DNA of 64,000 bases from Thalassotalea_H castellviae. Lineage in GTDB: Bacteria; Pseudomonadota; Gammaproteobacteria; Enterobacterales; Alteromonadaceae. Below the pieces are notes generated by a model that was not told the origin of the DNA, searched no databases, and was given only the letters and a program-made list of their open reading frames with translations. Shown here piece by piece: positions 1-7,667 of the stretch (position 1 is the stretch's first letter; each line of letters starts with the position of its first letter). The stretch covers positions 6,568-70,567 of the forward strand of contig NZ_JAVRIF010000013.1 in the NCBI RefSeq assembly GCF_031846185.1. The letters are read 5' to 3'. Position numbers and translations under genes: made by a program.

Positions 1-305
1 GCTTTATAAAGCAAAACGAGCAGGAAGGAATAGATTTGAAAGTTAATATTAAAAAGTCGAACTGTGTTTAAATAAAATTTTTTGTATTAATTGCTCTGGA
101 TTGTCATAGCAACATCTTAAAGTAACGGTTAGATTATTTAAGGTTAAAGTCTGATTCGCCATACGATTGATTATTGTTGTGAAAATATTTAAGTGGCTCA
201 GGAGTATGTTATGGCAATGATTGTAAATTCAAAGCTATTTACTAAGTTGAAAAAGTTACGTGACAATTTTAATTAAACATAATCATGCTATAAGGATAGT
301 TTATT
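1..305. other. Left-edge region without a confirmed gene
   Basis: This AT-rich stretch precedes the first clear gene. It holds one possible 21-codon reading frame (listed separately) and the ribosome binding site of the VOC gene (AAGGA at 292-296). I see no tRNA, terminator or truncated coding frame from the left. Confidence 0.5.
211..276 (+). CDS. Possible 21-residue small protein
   Basis: An ATG at 211 opens a 21-codon frame ending in TAA. An AGGAG motif at 200-204 sits six bases before it, which is better than many starts in this window. The peptide is lysine-rich (KLFTKLKKLRDNF) and would form a short basic helix. It could be a real small protein, a leader peptide for the VOC gene 30 bp downstream, or chance. 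There is no homology evidence. Confidence 0.2.
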   Translation: MAMIVNSKLFTKLKKLRDNFN

Positions 306-677
306 ATGAATTTAGGGGCATTTTCAGTCAGTTTGTCAGTGAAAAATATTGAAGAATCAAAACTTTTCTATCAGAAAATTGGCTTTGAAGTTGTAGGCGG
401 TGATCAAACTCAACATTGGTTAATTCTAAAAAATGGAGATCACACGATTGGATTATTTCAGGGGATGTTCGAAGGTAATATTATGACGTTCAACCCCGGT
501 TGGGATAAAAACTGTAACCCCTTAGAATCATTTACTGACGTGAGAGTGTTATTAAAAGAATTTGAGCAGCAAGGGCTAAATATTGCTCATAAAACTATCA
601 ATGGTGAGACTGGCCCTGCAAGTTTTGCACTTAAAGATCCCGATGGAAATTCGATACTAATAGACCAACATGTCTAA
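306..677 (+). CDS. VOC family (glyoxalase/bleomycin-resistance fold) protein
   Basis: This 123-residue protein has the single-module vicinal oxygen chelate layout. The N-terminal half reads SLSVKNIEESKLFYQKIGF, the typical first beta-alpha unit, and the C-terminal half ends in FALKDPDGNSILIDQ, the typical metal-site strand around DPDGN. Members bind a divalent metal and act as lyases, dioxygenases or resistance proteins, usually as dimers. No substrate can be assigned. AAGGA lies nine bases before the ATG. It stands alone, with 139 bp to the next gene. The family call is firm and the function is open. Confidence 0.85.
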   Translation: MNLGAFSVSLSVKNIEESKLFYQKIGFEVVGGDQTQHWLILKNGDHTIGLFQGMFEGNIMTFNPGWDKNCNPLESFTDVRVLLKEFEQQGLNIAHKTINGETGPASFALKDPDGNSILIDQHV

Positions 678-816
678 TGCTTGCATTGTCTATTATAAAT
701 ATTGCATTCTTGACGCTTTTTGCCCGTTGAAATATTTTACAATCAAACGGATTTCTCACTAAGCATGTTTGAATACATCAATTTATTTAGTAATGCATTT
801 TAGTTAAAGGTTTGAT

Positions 817-1191
817 ATGACGATTATTGCAGCATTTGGTTTATTGATGATGTGTTTAAGCGTGTTCATGATAATTAAGCCCGATTATTGGTCTGACGCG
901 ATAATAAAATTTAGTAAAATGACTTATTTCCATTGGTTTGAGGTGTTAAGTCGGTTTATTTTCGGGTGTGTTTTTCTTTATTATCATCAAAGTACACAAA
1001 GTCCACTATTATTTAACTTTCTTGGTTATCTATTGATCGCCGTCAGTATTGGCTTATTGATTGTTGGTGAAAATAACCATCAAAGATTTGCCCTTTGGTC
1101 AGCACATAAATTTAGAAAAATATTTAGACCTGCTGGCTTCCTGTCATTTGCTTTTGGTCTGTATATATTTTATATATCTATTAATCATTAA
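817..1191 (+). CDS. Small integral membrane protein, function unknown
   Basis: This 124-residue hydrophobic protein has about four membrane segments: residues about 2-20, 43-56, 66-83 and 103-121. The only long polar stretch is around residues 84-102 (ENNHQRFALWSAHKFRKIF). An AAGG motif precedes the ATG. I do not recognise a family. It stands alone between two unrelated small genes, so the context gives no clue to function. Confidence 0.6.
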   Translation: MTIIAAFGLLMMCLSVFMIIKPDYWSDAIIKFSKMTYFHWFEVLSRFIFGCVFLYYHQSTQSPLLFNFLGYLLIAVSIGLLIVGENNHQRFALWSAHKFRKIFRPAGFLSFAFGLYIFYISINH

Positions 1192-1352
1192 CTTAGTGTT
1201 AATTATTCTGGTGAACAACGGATAAATTTCTTGTGATTTCAATCTGATTAGCTTATGTTAATTGATTGAAATTACTCTATATTTTAAATGTTCTATTTCA
1301 ATTGAATAATGATGAATTCTGATGGTTGTTATCCGTCTATTTTGGAAGGTTT

Positions 1353-1721
1353 ATGGGTTTTAAAACAGGCATGATTGAAGGTACTAACATTGTTAGGATT
1401 GATTTGGTTGGTGCGGTTACTTTTGATGAACGAATTCAAGCAATTCATCAAGTATGTACAGAGCATTATAAAGTTCAAGCTAAATTAAAAATCCTGATTG
1501 ATGCAAGGCAAGTCAGTAAAGAATTAACTCAAAGTGAACAGGTGATTCTTGGCACATATGCCGCTTCTAGAGAAGAATTAAAAAATGCATCTGTCGCTGT
1601 GCTGGTTGTAGCTAGTCAAATTGTTCATTCACAAGCGATTCAAAAATCATCAGAACTAGGCCATGAAATAAAACTATTTCATACTGAAAGTGAAGCCTTG
1701 ATCTGGTTAAATTCGAAATAA
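1353..1721 (+). CDS. STAS/SpoIIAA-like domain protein
   Basis: The frame can be read from a TTG at 1326. I prefer the ATG at 1353, preceded by GGAAGG, which gives 122 residues; an ATG at 1371 is a further option. The sequence alternates strands and helices (IVRIDLVGAVTFDERIQ, LKILIDARQVSKEL, ASVAVLVVASQ, and a terminal ALIWLNSK helix). This resembles the SpoIIAA-like/STAS fold of small regulatory proteins. No kinase or anti-sigma partner is adjacent, so it is probably a stand-alone protein. The family call is moderate and the role is unknown. Confidence 0.55.
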   Translation: MGFKTGMIEGTNIVRIDLVGAVTFDERIQAIHQVCTEHYKVQAKLKILIDARQVSKELTQSEQVILGTYAASREELKNASVAVLVVASQIVHSQAIQKSSELGHEIKLFHTESEALIWLNSK

Positions 1722-1769
1722 TCAGAGGTGTTATTTAACCTCTGATTTTACCCATTTTATGGAGTCTTT

Positions 1770-2519
1770 ATGACAGCTTTCACTCAAGCGGCTCAAACAC
1801 TGCTTAATCGTCGTCAATTTGGTGTAAAAGCCCCTCGATTAGATGAATCCATTCGTCCTAATTCCATTGATGATGCGTTAGCAATACATGATGAAATGGC
1901 GACTATTGAGCCTGTGAGAGGCTGGAAATGTTTATTACCGCCTGCCGAAGATAAAATTATTGCCGCCCCCATTTTTAATATGCAACAACACTCTTCCACA
2001 GTCACTTTATTGGAAGATAACCTCGTTGCTCGTGTTGAACCTGAAATTTGTTTCGTGCTTGGTAAAGACTTACCTGCTAAACCTTCAAACTATACTGAAA
2101 CAGAAATAACAGCAGCTATTGGTAGTGCCCATATGGCCCTTGAACTCATGCAAAGTCGTTTTGCCGATGATGCAGGGCAAAGCTTTTATGAAAGTTTAGC
2201 CGATTGTATGTTAAATCAAGGCGTTTACCTTGGTCCTGAAATAGATAAAACCACTGCAATTAATTTACATACGATAACAATAAAAGTGGCCCAAGGTGAA
2301 AACATCAGAACACTTGAAGGTAAACACCCTAATAGTCGCGCCGTTGATGGTTTAATTTGGTTAGTAAATTTTATGAATCAACGAGGAATAGGGTTAAAAG
2401 CAGGAGCAGCTATTATTACAGGATCTTTTAAAGGTATTGTTGAAATGGCATTTGATATTGAAACGACTATATCTTATGAAGGCATCGCCGATTATTCAGT
2501 GACGTTTAAACGAGCTTGA
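1770..2519 (+). CDS. Fumarylacetoacetate-hydrolase-family protein, 2-keto-4-pentenoate hydratase-like
   Basis: This 249-residue protein matches the MhpD/HpaH branch of the FAH superfamily in length and layout. It has an N-terminal helix region, then VEPEICFVLGKDL, the Glu-x-Glu metal-binding strand. ALELMQSRF and the terminal ITGSFKGIVEMA follow. Relatives hydrate 2-hydroxypenta-2,4-dienoates or decarboxylate 4-oxalocrotonate in aromatic meta-cleavage pathways using Mg or Mn. No other aromatic catabolism genes lie nearby, so the true substrate is uncertain. GGAG precedes the ATG at 1770. Confidence 0.75.
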   Translation: MTAFTQAAQTLLNRRQFGVKAPRLDESIRPNSIDDALAIHDEMATIEPVRGWKCLLPPAEDKIIAAPIFNMQQHSSTVTLLEDNLVARVEPEICFVLGKDLPAKPSNYTETEITAAIGSAHMALELMQSRFADDAGQSFYESLADCMLNQGVYLGPEIDKTTAINLHTITIKVAQGENIRTLEGKHPNSRAVDGLIWLVNFMNQRGIGLKAGAAIITGSFKGIVEMAFDIETTISYEGIADYSVTFKRA

Positions 2520-2542
2520 TAGGGGAGAGTTTAATTAAACAG

Positions 2543-2568
2543 GGAGAAGTTCATTGCTAAACTTCTCC
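2543..2568. terminator. Stem-loop between convergent genes
   Basis: A perfect 9-bp inverted repeat (GGAGAAGTT / AACTTCTCC) with an 8-base loop lies between the hydratase gene and the convergent coiled-coil gene. It is followed by ATTTTAAA on the plus strand. It probably serves as a shared terminator, though the T-run is weak. Confidence 0.5.
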
Positions 2569-2580
2569 ATTTTAAAGTCA

Positions 2581-3357
2581 CTATAAACTAGGAAGCACCG
2601 TTTTCTGAGCTTGGTTTTCTCTTTCTATTTTTTCTAACCGTTCGATTAATAACGTTATCGACATTTCAAGTTGATTAACACTTGTCGCAATTTCCATTTG
2701 TTGGTTATCTCTGCCTGAAGACTTTTCTTCAAGCGTTGAAATTAGCGTGTTTAATTCGGCAATTTTTGGTTGTAAATTATTAGCTGCCGATAGTTGATCA
2801 GCTAATGCGGTAATATTAAATTCTGCCGAAGTAAGTTTATCACTGACGTTATTAATGGCGGAATTGGCCTGGCTGATTTGTTGGCTTTGGTTTTTATTTA
2901 AGGTGTCTTGTTTGATACTTGTTGAGTGCAAAGCTTTAATTTCACTTTGATTTTTACGCCATGCAGACGCCCACAGTTTATCCATTTCACTCCAAAGCTT
3001 TTCGGTTTTTTCGCTAATCGCTTCAAGTTTAACCTTTAACGCTATGGTGGATTCACCCATTTCTTCACCCGTGGCGGAAAGTTGATTTTCTAATTGTTGG
3101 ATCCTGTTTTCAGATTCGCCAATTAATTGTTGAAGTTTTAAGTTTTCTTGATAAAAAAACCATGATGCACCCGCTAAGGCGAGATAAATTATCAAGGTGA
3201 GAACAACATTTACCGGAGATGATTTCGTGTCAGAGCTAGTGGTTTTATCTAGTTGTTTACTGTTTTTTGTTTGAGCCGAGCGCGAAGCATTCACGGCTTT
3301 GACTTGATCATGATCTAAAGTAATAGATGGGATTTCAGGTTCGACACGATTAGACAA
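2581..3357 (-). CDS. Membrane-anchored coiled-coil protein, function unknown
   Basis: This 258-residue protein starts with TTG at 3357 behind a TAGG motif. Residues 1-48 are a polar cytoplasmic region rich in Ser, Lys and Thr. Residues about 49-68 form a single membrane segment (VVLTLIIYLALAGASWFFY). The rest is almost entirely heptad-rich coiled coil, presumably periplasmic. The plan resembles bitopic envelope scaffolding proteins, but no family can be named. It lies downstream of asnB in the same direction, separated by a strong terminator, so it probably has its own promoter. Confidence 0.65.
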   Translation of the reverse strand: MSNRVEPEIPSITLDHDQVKAVNASRSAQTKNSKQLDKTTSSDTKSSPVNVVLTLIIYLALAGASWFFYQENLKLQQLIGESENRIQQLENQLSATGEEMGESTIALKVKLEAISEKTEKLWSEMDKLWASAWRKNQSEIKALHSTSIKQDTLNKNQSQQISQANSAINNVSDKLTSAEFNITALADQLSAANNLQPKIAELNTLISTLEEKSSGRDNQQMEIATSVNQLEMSITLLIERLEKIERENQAQKTVLPSL

Positions 3358-3456
3358 AATAATACCTATATGAAAATTAAACAGCTAATAGGTAACTTTA
3401 AAACAAAATGATGAAATATTTAACAAGTTATTCAGAAAAAAACGTATATTTTATAA

Positions 3457-3492
3457 AAAAAACCGATGAATAAGTATATTCATCGGTTTTTT
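3457..3492 (-). terminator. Rho-independent terminator of asnB
   Basis: A 16-bp perfect inverted repeat (AAAAAACCGATGAATA and its complement) with a 4-base loop AGTA lies 70 bp past the asnB stop. On the minus strand it reads into a long T-run. Confidence 0.9.
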
Positions 3493-3562
3493 GTAAAGTT
3501 ATAGGCTTAAAGTCAAAGTGACACGGAAGAATTACCTAATCTCTCTCTTTATTTAAAGTAGC

Positions 3563-5227
3563 TTAATAACTTTCGTTATGAACACTTAATACAGCTCGAC
3601 CAGAAGGGTCCGCATTGTTTTTAAAGCTTTCATCCCATGCCAATGCTTCTTGAGTACTACAAGCAACAGATTTTCCACCAATAACGCAATCGGCAGCACT
3701 TGGTAATGGATACTTCTCTTCAAAAACACAACGGTAAAAGTATGCTTCTTTACTGTCTGGTGTATTTACTGGAAATTTATACGCAGCGCTTTCAAGTTGT
3801 TGATCAGTGACTTGTGTGTCGATAAAGGCTTTTAAACCATCAATCCAGTTATAACCAACGCCATCAGAAAATTGTTCTTTTTGGCGCCATAATATTTCTT
3901 TTGGTAAATAACCTTCAAATGATTCACGTAAAATTGCTTTTTCCATTTTACCGTTGCCACACATTTTATCTTGTGGATTAATGCGCATAGCAACATCCAT
4001 AAAGTTTTTATCTAAGAAGGGTACCCGAGCTTCAATTCCCCAAGCCGACATAGATTTGTTCGCACGCAAACAATCAAACTTATGTAAGCGATCAAGTTTA
4101 CGGTTTAATTCTTCATGAAATTCTTGTGCATTCGGTGCTTTGTGGAAGTATAAGTAACCACCAAAAATTTCGTCGGCCCCTTCACCGGAAAGCACCATTT
4201 TTATGCCCATCGCTTTAATTTTTCGGGCCATAAGATACATAGGGGTAGAGGCACGTATTGTTGTGACATCGTAGGTTTCAAGGTGATAAATGACTTCTTT
4301 GAGTGCGTCGATACCTTCTTGCTCAGTAAAAATAACGCTGTGATGAATTGTTCCAATACTATCTGCAACAGTTTGGGCTGCAATTAAATCTGGTGAGCCT
4401 GCTAAACCACAAGCGAAAGAGTGAACTTTTGGCCACCAAGCTTCGGCTAAGTCGTTGTCTTCTATACGGCGTGAAGCAAACTTTTGCGTGATTGCTGAAA
4501 TTAAAGATGAATCTAGCCCGCCAGAAAGTAATACACCATATGGAACATCTGTCATTAAATGACTTTTTACTGACTCTTCTAATGCTTCACGAATTTTTGT
4601 TGTGCTAGTGGTGTTATCTTTAATGGCATCGTACTTATGCCAGTTACGTTTGTAATACTTTTGAACTTTACCAACTTTACTATCAAGAATATGTCCCGGA
4701 GGGAATTCTTCAACGGTTTTACAAATAGGCATTAAGGCTTTCATTTCTGAAGCAACATAAAAATTACCATCTGCGTCATAGCCAGTATAAAGAGGAATAA
4801 TACCGATATGATCACGAGCAATTAAATAGCTATTGTCGTCAGCGTTATAAAGACAAAAAGCAAACATGCCTTGCAGTTTGTCAACAAATTCTGCGCCAAA
4901 TTCTTCATACAAAGGTAAAATCACTTCGCAATCAGAGCCTGTTTGAAATTGATAATCAACATTTAATGTTTTAGCGAGCGTTTTATGGTTATAAATTTCG
5001 CCATTAACGGCTAAAACATGGGATTTGTTTGCGTTATATAAAGGTTGAGCACCATGTTCTGTGTCAACAATAGAAAGTCGTTCATGCACTAAGATCGCAT
5101 TCTCATTGTGATAAATGCCAGACCAATCTGGACCACGGTGACGTAATAAACGAGAATATTCTAAAGCTTTTGGGCGTAATATTTCAGCCCCTGATTTTAT
5201 ATCTAATATACCAAATATCGAACACAT
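3563..5227 (-). CDS. asnB: Asparagine synthetase B (glutamine-hydrolysing)
   Basis: AsnB makes asparagine from aspartate, ATP and glutamine. The protein has 554 residues, the same length as the E. coli enzyme. Met1-Cys2 gives the N-terminal nucleophile (MCSIFGI) of the class II glutaminase domain, followed by LLRHRGPDWSG. The synthetase domain carries the PP-loop GVLLSGGLDSSLISA near residue 230 and the downstream SGEGADEIFGGY motif. AGGAG lies nine bases before the ATG. The gene is monocistronic, with a strong terminator behind it. Confidence 0.97.
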   Translation of the reverse strand: MCSIFGILDIKSGAEILRPKALEYSRLLRHRGPDWSGIYHNENAILVHERLSIVDTEHGAQPLYNANKSHVLAVNGEIYNHKTLAKTLNVDYQFQTGSDCEVILPLYEEFGAEFVDKLQGMFAFCLYNADDNSYLIARDHIGIIPLYTGYDADGNFYVASEMKALMPICKTVEEFPPGHILDSKVGKVQKYYKRNWHKYDAIKDNTTSTTKIREALEESVKSHLMTDVPYGVLLSGGLDSSLISAITQKFASRRIEDNDLAEAWWPKVHSFACGLAGSPDLIAAQTVADSIGTIHHSVIFTEQEGIDALKEVIYHLETYDVTTIRASTPMYLMARKIKAMGIKMVLSGEGADEIFGGYLYFHKAPNAQEFHEELNRKLDRLHKFDCLRANKSMSAWGIEARVPFLDKNFMDVAMRINPQDKMCGNGKMEKAILRESFEGYLPKEILWRQKEQFSDGVGYNWIDGLKAFIDTQVTDQQLESAAYKFPVNTPDSKEAYFYRCVFEEKYPLPSAADCVIGGKSVACSTQEALAWDESFKNNADPSGRAVLSVHNESY

Positions 5228-5677
5228 TGAAGCGCTACTCCTTAATATAGTTTTGATTTATACAATTATAATAAATTGATTGTGGACAGCTAAAGGGTTG
5301 TTAAGTGCGTGCTATTTTCAAAAGGTGGAAATAATAACGACAAAAACAACAGTAAGTGGAACTTAACTGTTGCAAACACTTTGACAGCATCTAAATAAAA
5401 ATCAAGCGCTAATTTGAACTTTTTGTAATTTAATTACATTTCTTGATGTCACATTTTTAAAGGGCTATGAGGAAAACCCTTTAAAATAAGCGGCTAGAGA
5501 GTTATTGCTCTAATTTTAATCTAAATAACAGGATATAGATTGATTTAATATTTTTAGTCGATTGTTATTATAAGGGTGTTAACTTTTAACCGAGTCTACT
5601 ATCATTGTTAAACACCAAGTAATTGAATAAACGTAAAATCTTTTATTTCACCATCATATTTACTGAGAATAACCCTA
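5228..5677. other. 450-bp divergent intergenic region (asnB / C15-like gene)
   Basis: This region must hold the promoters of asnB and of the divergent peptidase-like gene. It also contains a 9-bp perfect stem-loop (TTTAAAGGG / CCCTTTAAA, 5456-5464 and 5477-5485, 12-base loop) with no gene ending nearby. I see no coding frame with a good start and no tRNA. Confidence 0.4.
5456..5485. other. Isolated stem-loop in a gene-free gap
   Basis: A 9-bp perfect inverted repeat closes a 12-base loop about 230 bp upstream of asnB and 190 bp upstream of the C15-like gene. It could belong to a 5' leader, an operator or a small RNA. Confidence 0.3.
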
Positions 5678-6874
5678 ATGAAACTTTGTTTAAAAACCAG
5701 CTTTATTATTGCTACGCTAATTTTAACGCCAATCACTATGGCAACTGCTGTGCTGGCCACTGAAGTTGATGAACGTTTACTTAATGTTGAAGAATTAAGA
5801 ATTGATGTAGCCAAAAAACAAATGCCTCAAGTATTTATACCATTGGTAAACAGAGTTGAGCAATACCGTAAACAAATCAATCAAGCCAGAAATTTAACCG
5901 CATTGACCCAAATCACTATTCGTCATAGTGAAAAACTGTGGCAAGAAGCGGTCAAGTCGTTTGATGAAGTAGGGCGATATGATGACCGATCTTTATATTG
6001 GGCTCGTTTACAAATGCGAAAATCCCTGCAGTTAAGTGCTGCATATCAACAATTATTACCGATGCAACAACAACGTTTATTGTGGCAGTTAGAATTGCTT
6101 TCTCGTGGTAAGAATGATGTCAAATTTGATAAAGGGACAGATAAAAAGATACTTATTACAGGCTTTGATCCATTCTTTCTTGATAGAAACATTAATCAAA
6201 GTAATCCTTCAGGGGTTGCCGCGTTGGCGTTAGACGACTTGGTGATCAGTCGTGACGGTAAAAGTGCGGAAATTGAAACTTTAATTGTCCCTGTGCGTTT
6301 TGCCGATTTTGATCAAGGTATGATTGAAACCTTACTTGCTCCTTATTATCGTCAAGTTGATATGATCATCACGATCAGTATGGGACGTGATAACTTTGAT
6401 TTAGAACGCTTTCCAGGTTTACGCAGAAGTGCTAAAGCGCCAGATAATTTAAATGTATATACGGGTGCCACTGCCCAACAACCTTTGCTTCCTATTTTTA
6501 AAGGCAATAATTTGCCGTTGGATGAATTCGTTGAATTTAGCTTACCGGTAAAAGCTATGCAAAAAGCAACAGGCAAATTTAAAATTAATGATAATAGAAA
6601 AGTCACAACTTTACGCCAAACCACCTTACAGCAACCAATAATGGCAATGTCATTAAATGATTTAAAAGGCTCTGTGTCCGTTCAAGGTAGTGGCGGTGGC
6701 TATTTATCTAATGAAGTTTCTTACCGTAGTATTGTTTTACGAAATAAACTCAACCCGGTCTTGCCGGTTGGTCATATTCATACGCCTAGGATCAAAGCTT
6801 ACCAACCTAAAATGTCTGCTGATATTGTTAAACAAATTAAACAAATGTTAAATCATGCGATAAGCGCTATATAG
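5678..6874 (+). CDS. Secreted pyroglutamyl-peptidase-I (C15)-like protein with Ser at the Cys nucleophile position
   Basis: This 398-residue protein has a signal peptide (residues 1-28, hydrophobic core FIIATLILTPITMATAV). A helical N-terminal region of about 130 residues follows, then a C15-like domain from about residue 155. That domain opens with KILITGFDPFFLD, matching the ITGFxPF start of pyroglutamyl peptidase I. The catalytic Glu is kept (LERF, Glu243) and so is the His (GHIHTP, His368). The segment that normally reads AGxYxCN reads GGGYLSN, so the Cys nucleophile is Ser344 (codon TCT at 6707). Classical enzymes are cytosolic and about 215 residues; this one is exported and nearly twice as long. 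It may be inactive, a serine variant, or a binding protein. Confidence 0.75.
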   Translation: MKLCLKTSFIIATLILTPITMATAVLATEVDERLLNVEELRIDVAKKQMPQVFIPLVNRVEQYRKQINQARNLTALTQITIRHSEKLWQEAVKSFDEVGRYDDRSLYWARLQMRKSLQLSAAYQQLLPMQQQRLLWQLELLSRGKNDVKFDKGTDKKILITGFDPFFLDRNINQSNPSGVAALALDDLVISRDGKSAEIETLIVPVRFADFDQGMIETLLAPYYRQVDMIITISMGRDNFDLERFPGLRRSAKAPDNLNVYTGATAQQPLLPIFKGNNLPLDEFVEFSLPVKAMQKATGKFKINDNRKVTTLRQTTLQQPIMAMSLNDLKGSVSVQGSGGGYLSNEVSYRSIVLRNKLNPVLPVGHIHTPRIKAYQPKMSADIVKQIKQMLNHAISAI

Positions 6875-6900
6875 TCCAAAGAGGAAGTAAGTAGCTTAAT

Positions 6901-6926
6901 GTGATAACAACTCTTGTTGTTATCAC
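6901..6926 (+). terminator. Perfect 11-bp stem-loop after the C15-like gene
   Basis: GTGATAACAAC and its exact complement flank a TCTT loop 27 bp past the stop codon. No T-run follows, so it may be an mRNA-stabilising 3' structure, a Rho-assisted terminator or an operator. Confidence 0.4.
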
Positions 6927-7007
6927 ACTGATAAAATTATGGTGTAATAATTGCATTTGTCTTCGATTAATAAACCTCGTTATAAAATTGACAGATGAGT
7001 GAAAAAT

Positions 7008-7589
7008 ATGACCTTAAAAAAACAGTGTTTAATAGTAAAACCTCTACAAGTATTAACGCTTTCTACCTTGATGGCTTTACCGAGCCAAGCGATAGAAACA
7101 AATTTTTCATTACATCAGGGCAGTGAATCTAACACTCAAGGTATTTCATTAACGATTTCTGACAGTATTAGTAGAGGCAGTAATTTTTATTGGAATGTCG
7201 GATACAGTTATTTAGACGACGTTAAAGTTGAGTGGAACCAAAGTGATTTGTTTTTCAAAGTAGACACTGTCGATGCCATCATTAGTTATCGCTACAAACC
7301 TAGATCGTACAACCAAACGATGAAAAATTTTACTTTTGAATATCAATTTGGTGCCACTATGGCACTCACTGAAAATAAATTTGTTTGGCCTGAGCTAAAT
7401 GAAGAAAAATACTTTAGTGAAACAAATGATATCAATGCCATGCTTGGTTTTAATGTTCATTATGATATGAGTAAAAACACCTCAGTAAATGTTGGTTTTA
7501 GATATCATCCAAGTTTTAGTGAGTTTGAAGATATCACCAGCCTCTATTTTGGTTTTACCTATAAATTTGGTAATCAATTTGGTTATTAA
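7008..7589 (+). CDS. Outer-membrane beta-barrel protein, function unknown
   Basis: The frame opens at a GTG at 6999, but I prefer the ATG at 7008, eight bases after GATGAG. The 193-residue product has a signal peptide (about 1-26, cleavage near PSQA). Eight or so amphipathic beta strands with aromatic girdles follow (FYWNVGYSYLDDV, DAIISYRYKPR, FTFEYQFGATMAL, SVNVGFRYHPSF). It ends in SLYFGFTYKFGNQFGY, with the aromatic C-terminus typical of BamA substrates. It lies 78 bp upstream of the calcium-repeat surface protein and may be expressed with it. No ligand is evident. Confidence 0.7.
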   Translation: MTLKKQCLIVKPLQVLTLSTLMALPSQAIETNFSLHQGSESNTQGISLTISDSISRGSNFYWNVGYSYLDDVKVEWNQSDLFFKVDTVDAIISYRYKPRSYNQTMKNFTFEYQFGATMALTENKFVWPELNEEKYFSETNDINAMLGFNVHYDMSKNTSVNVGFRYHPSFSEFEDITSLYFGFTYKFGNQFGY

Positions 7590-7667
7590 TTTAGCCTGAA
7601 AATTCTAAACTATAATGAAGAAAGTTATTTCAACTATATCGTCAGTGATGCAACTGTAGGAAAGTTT

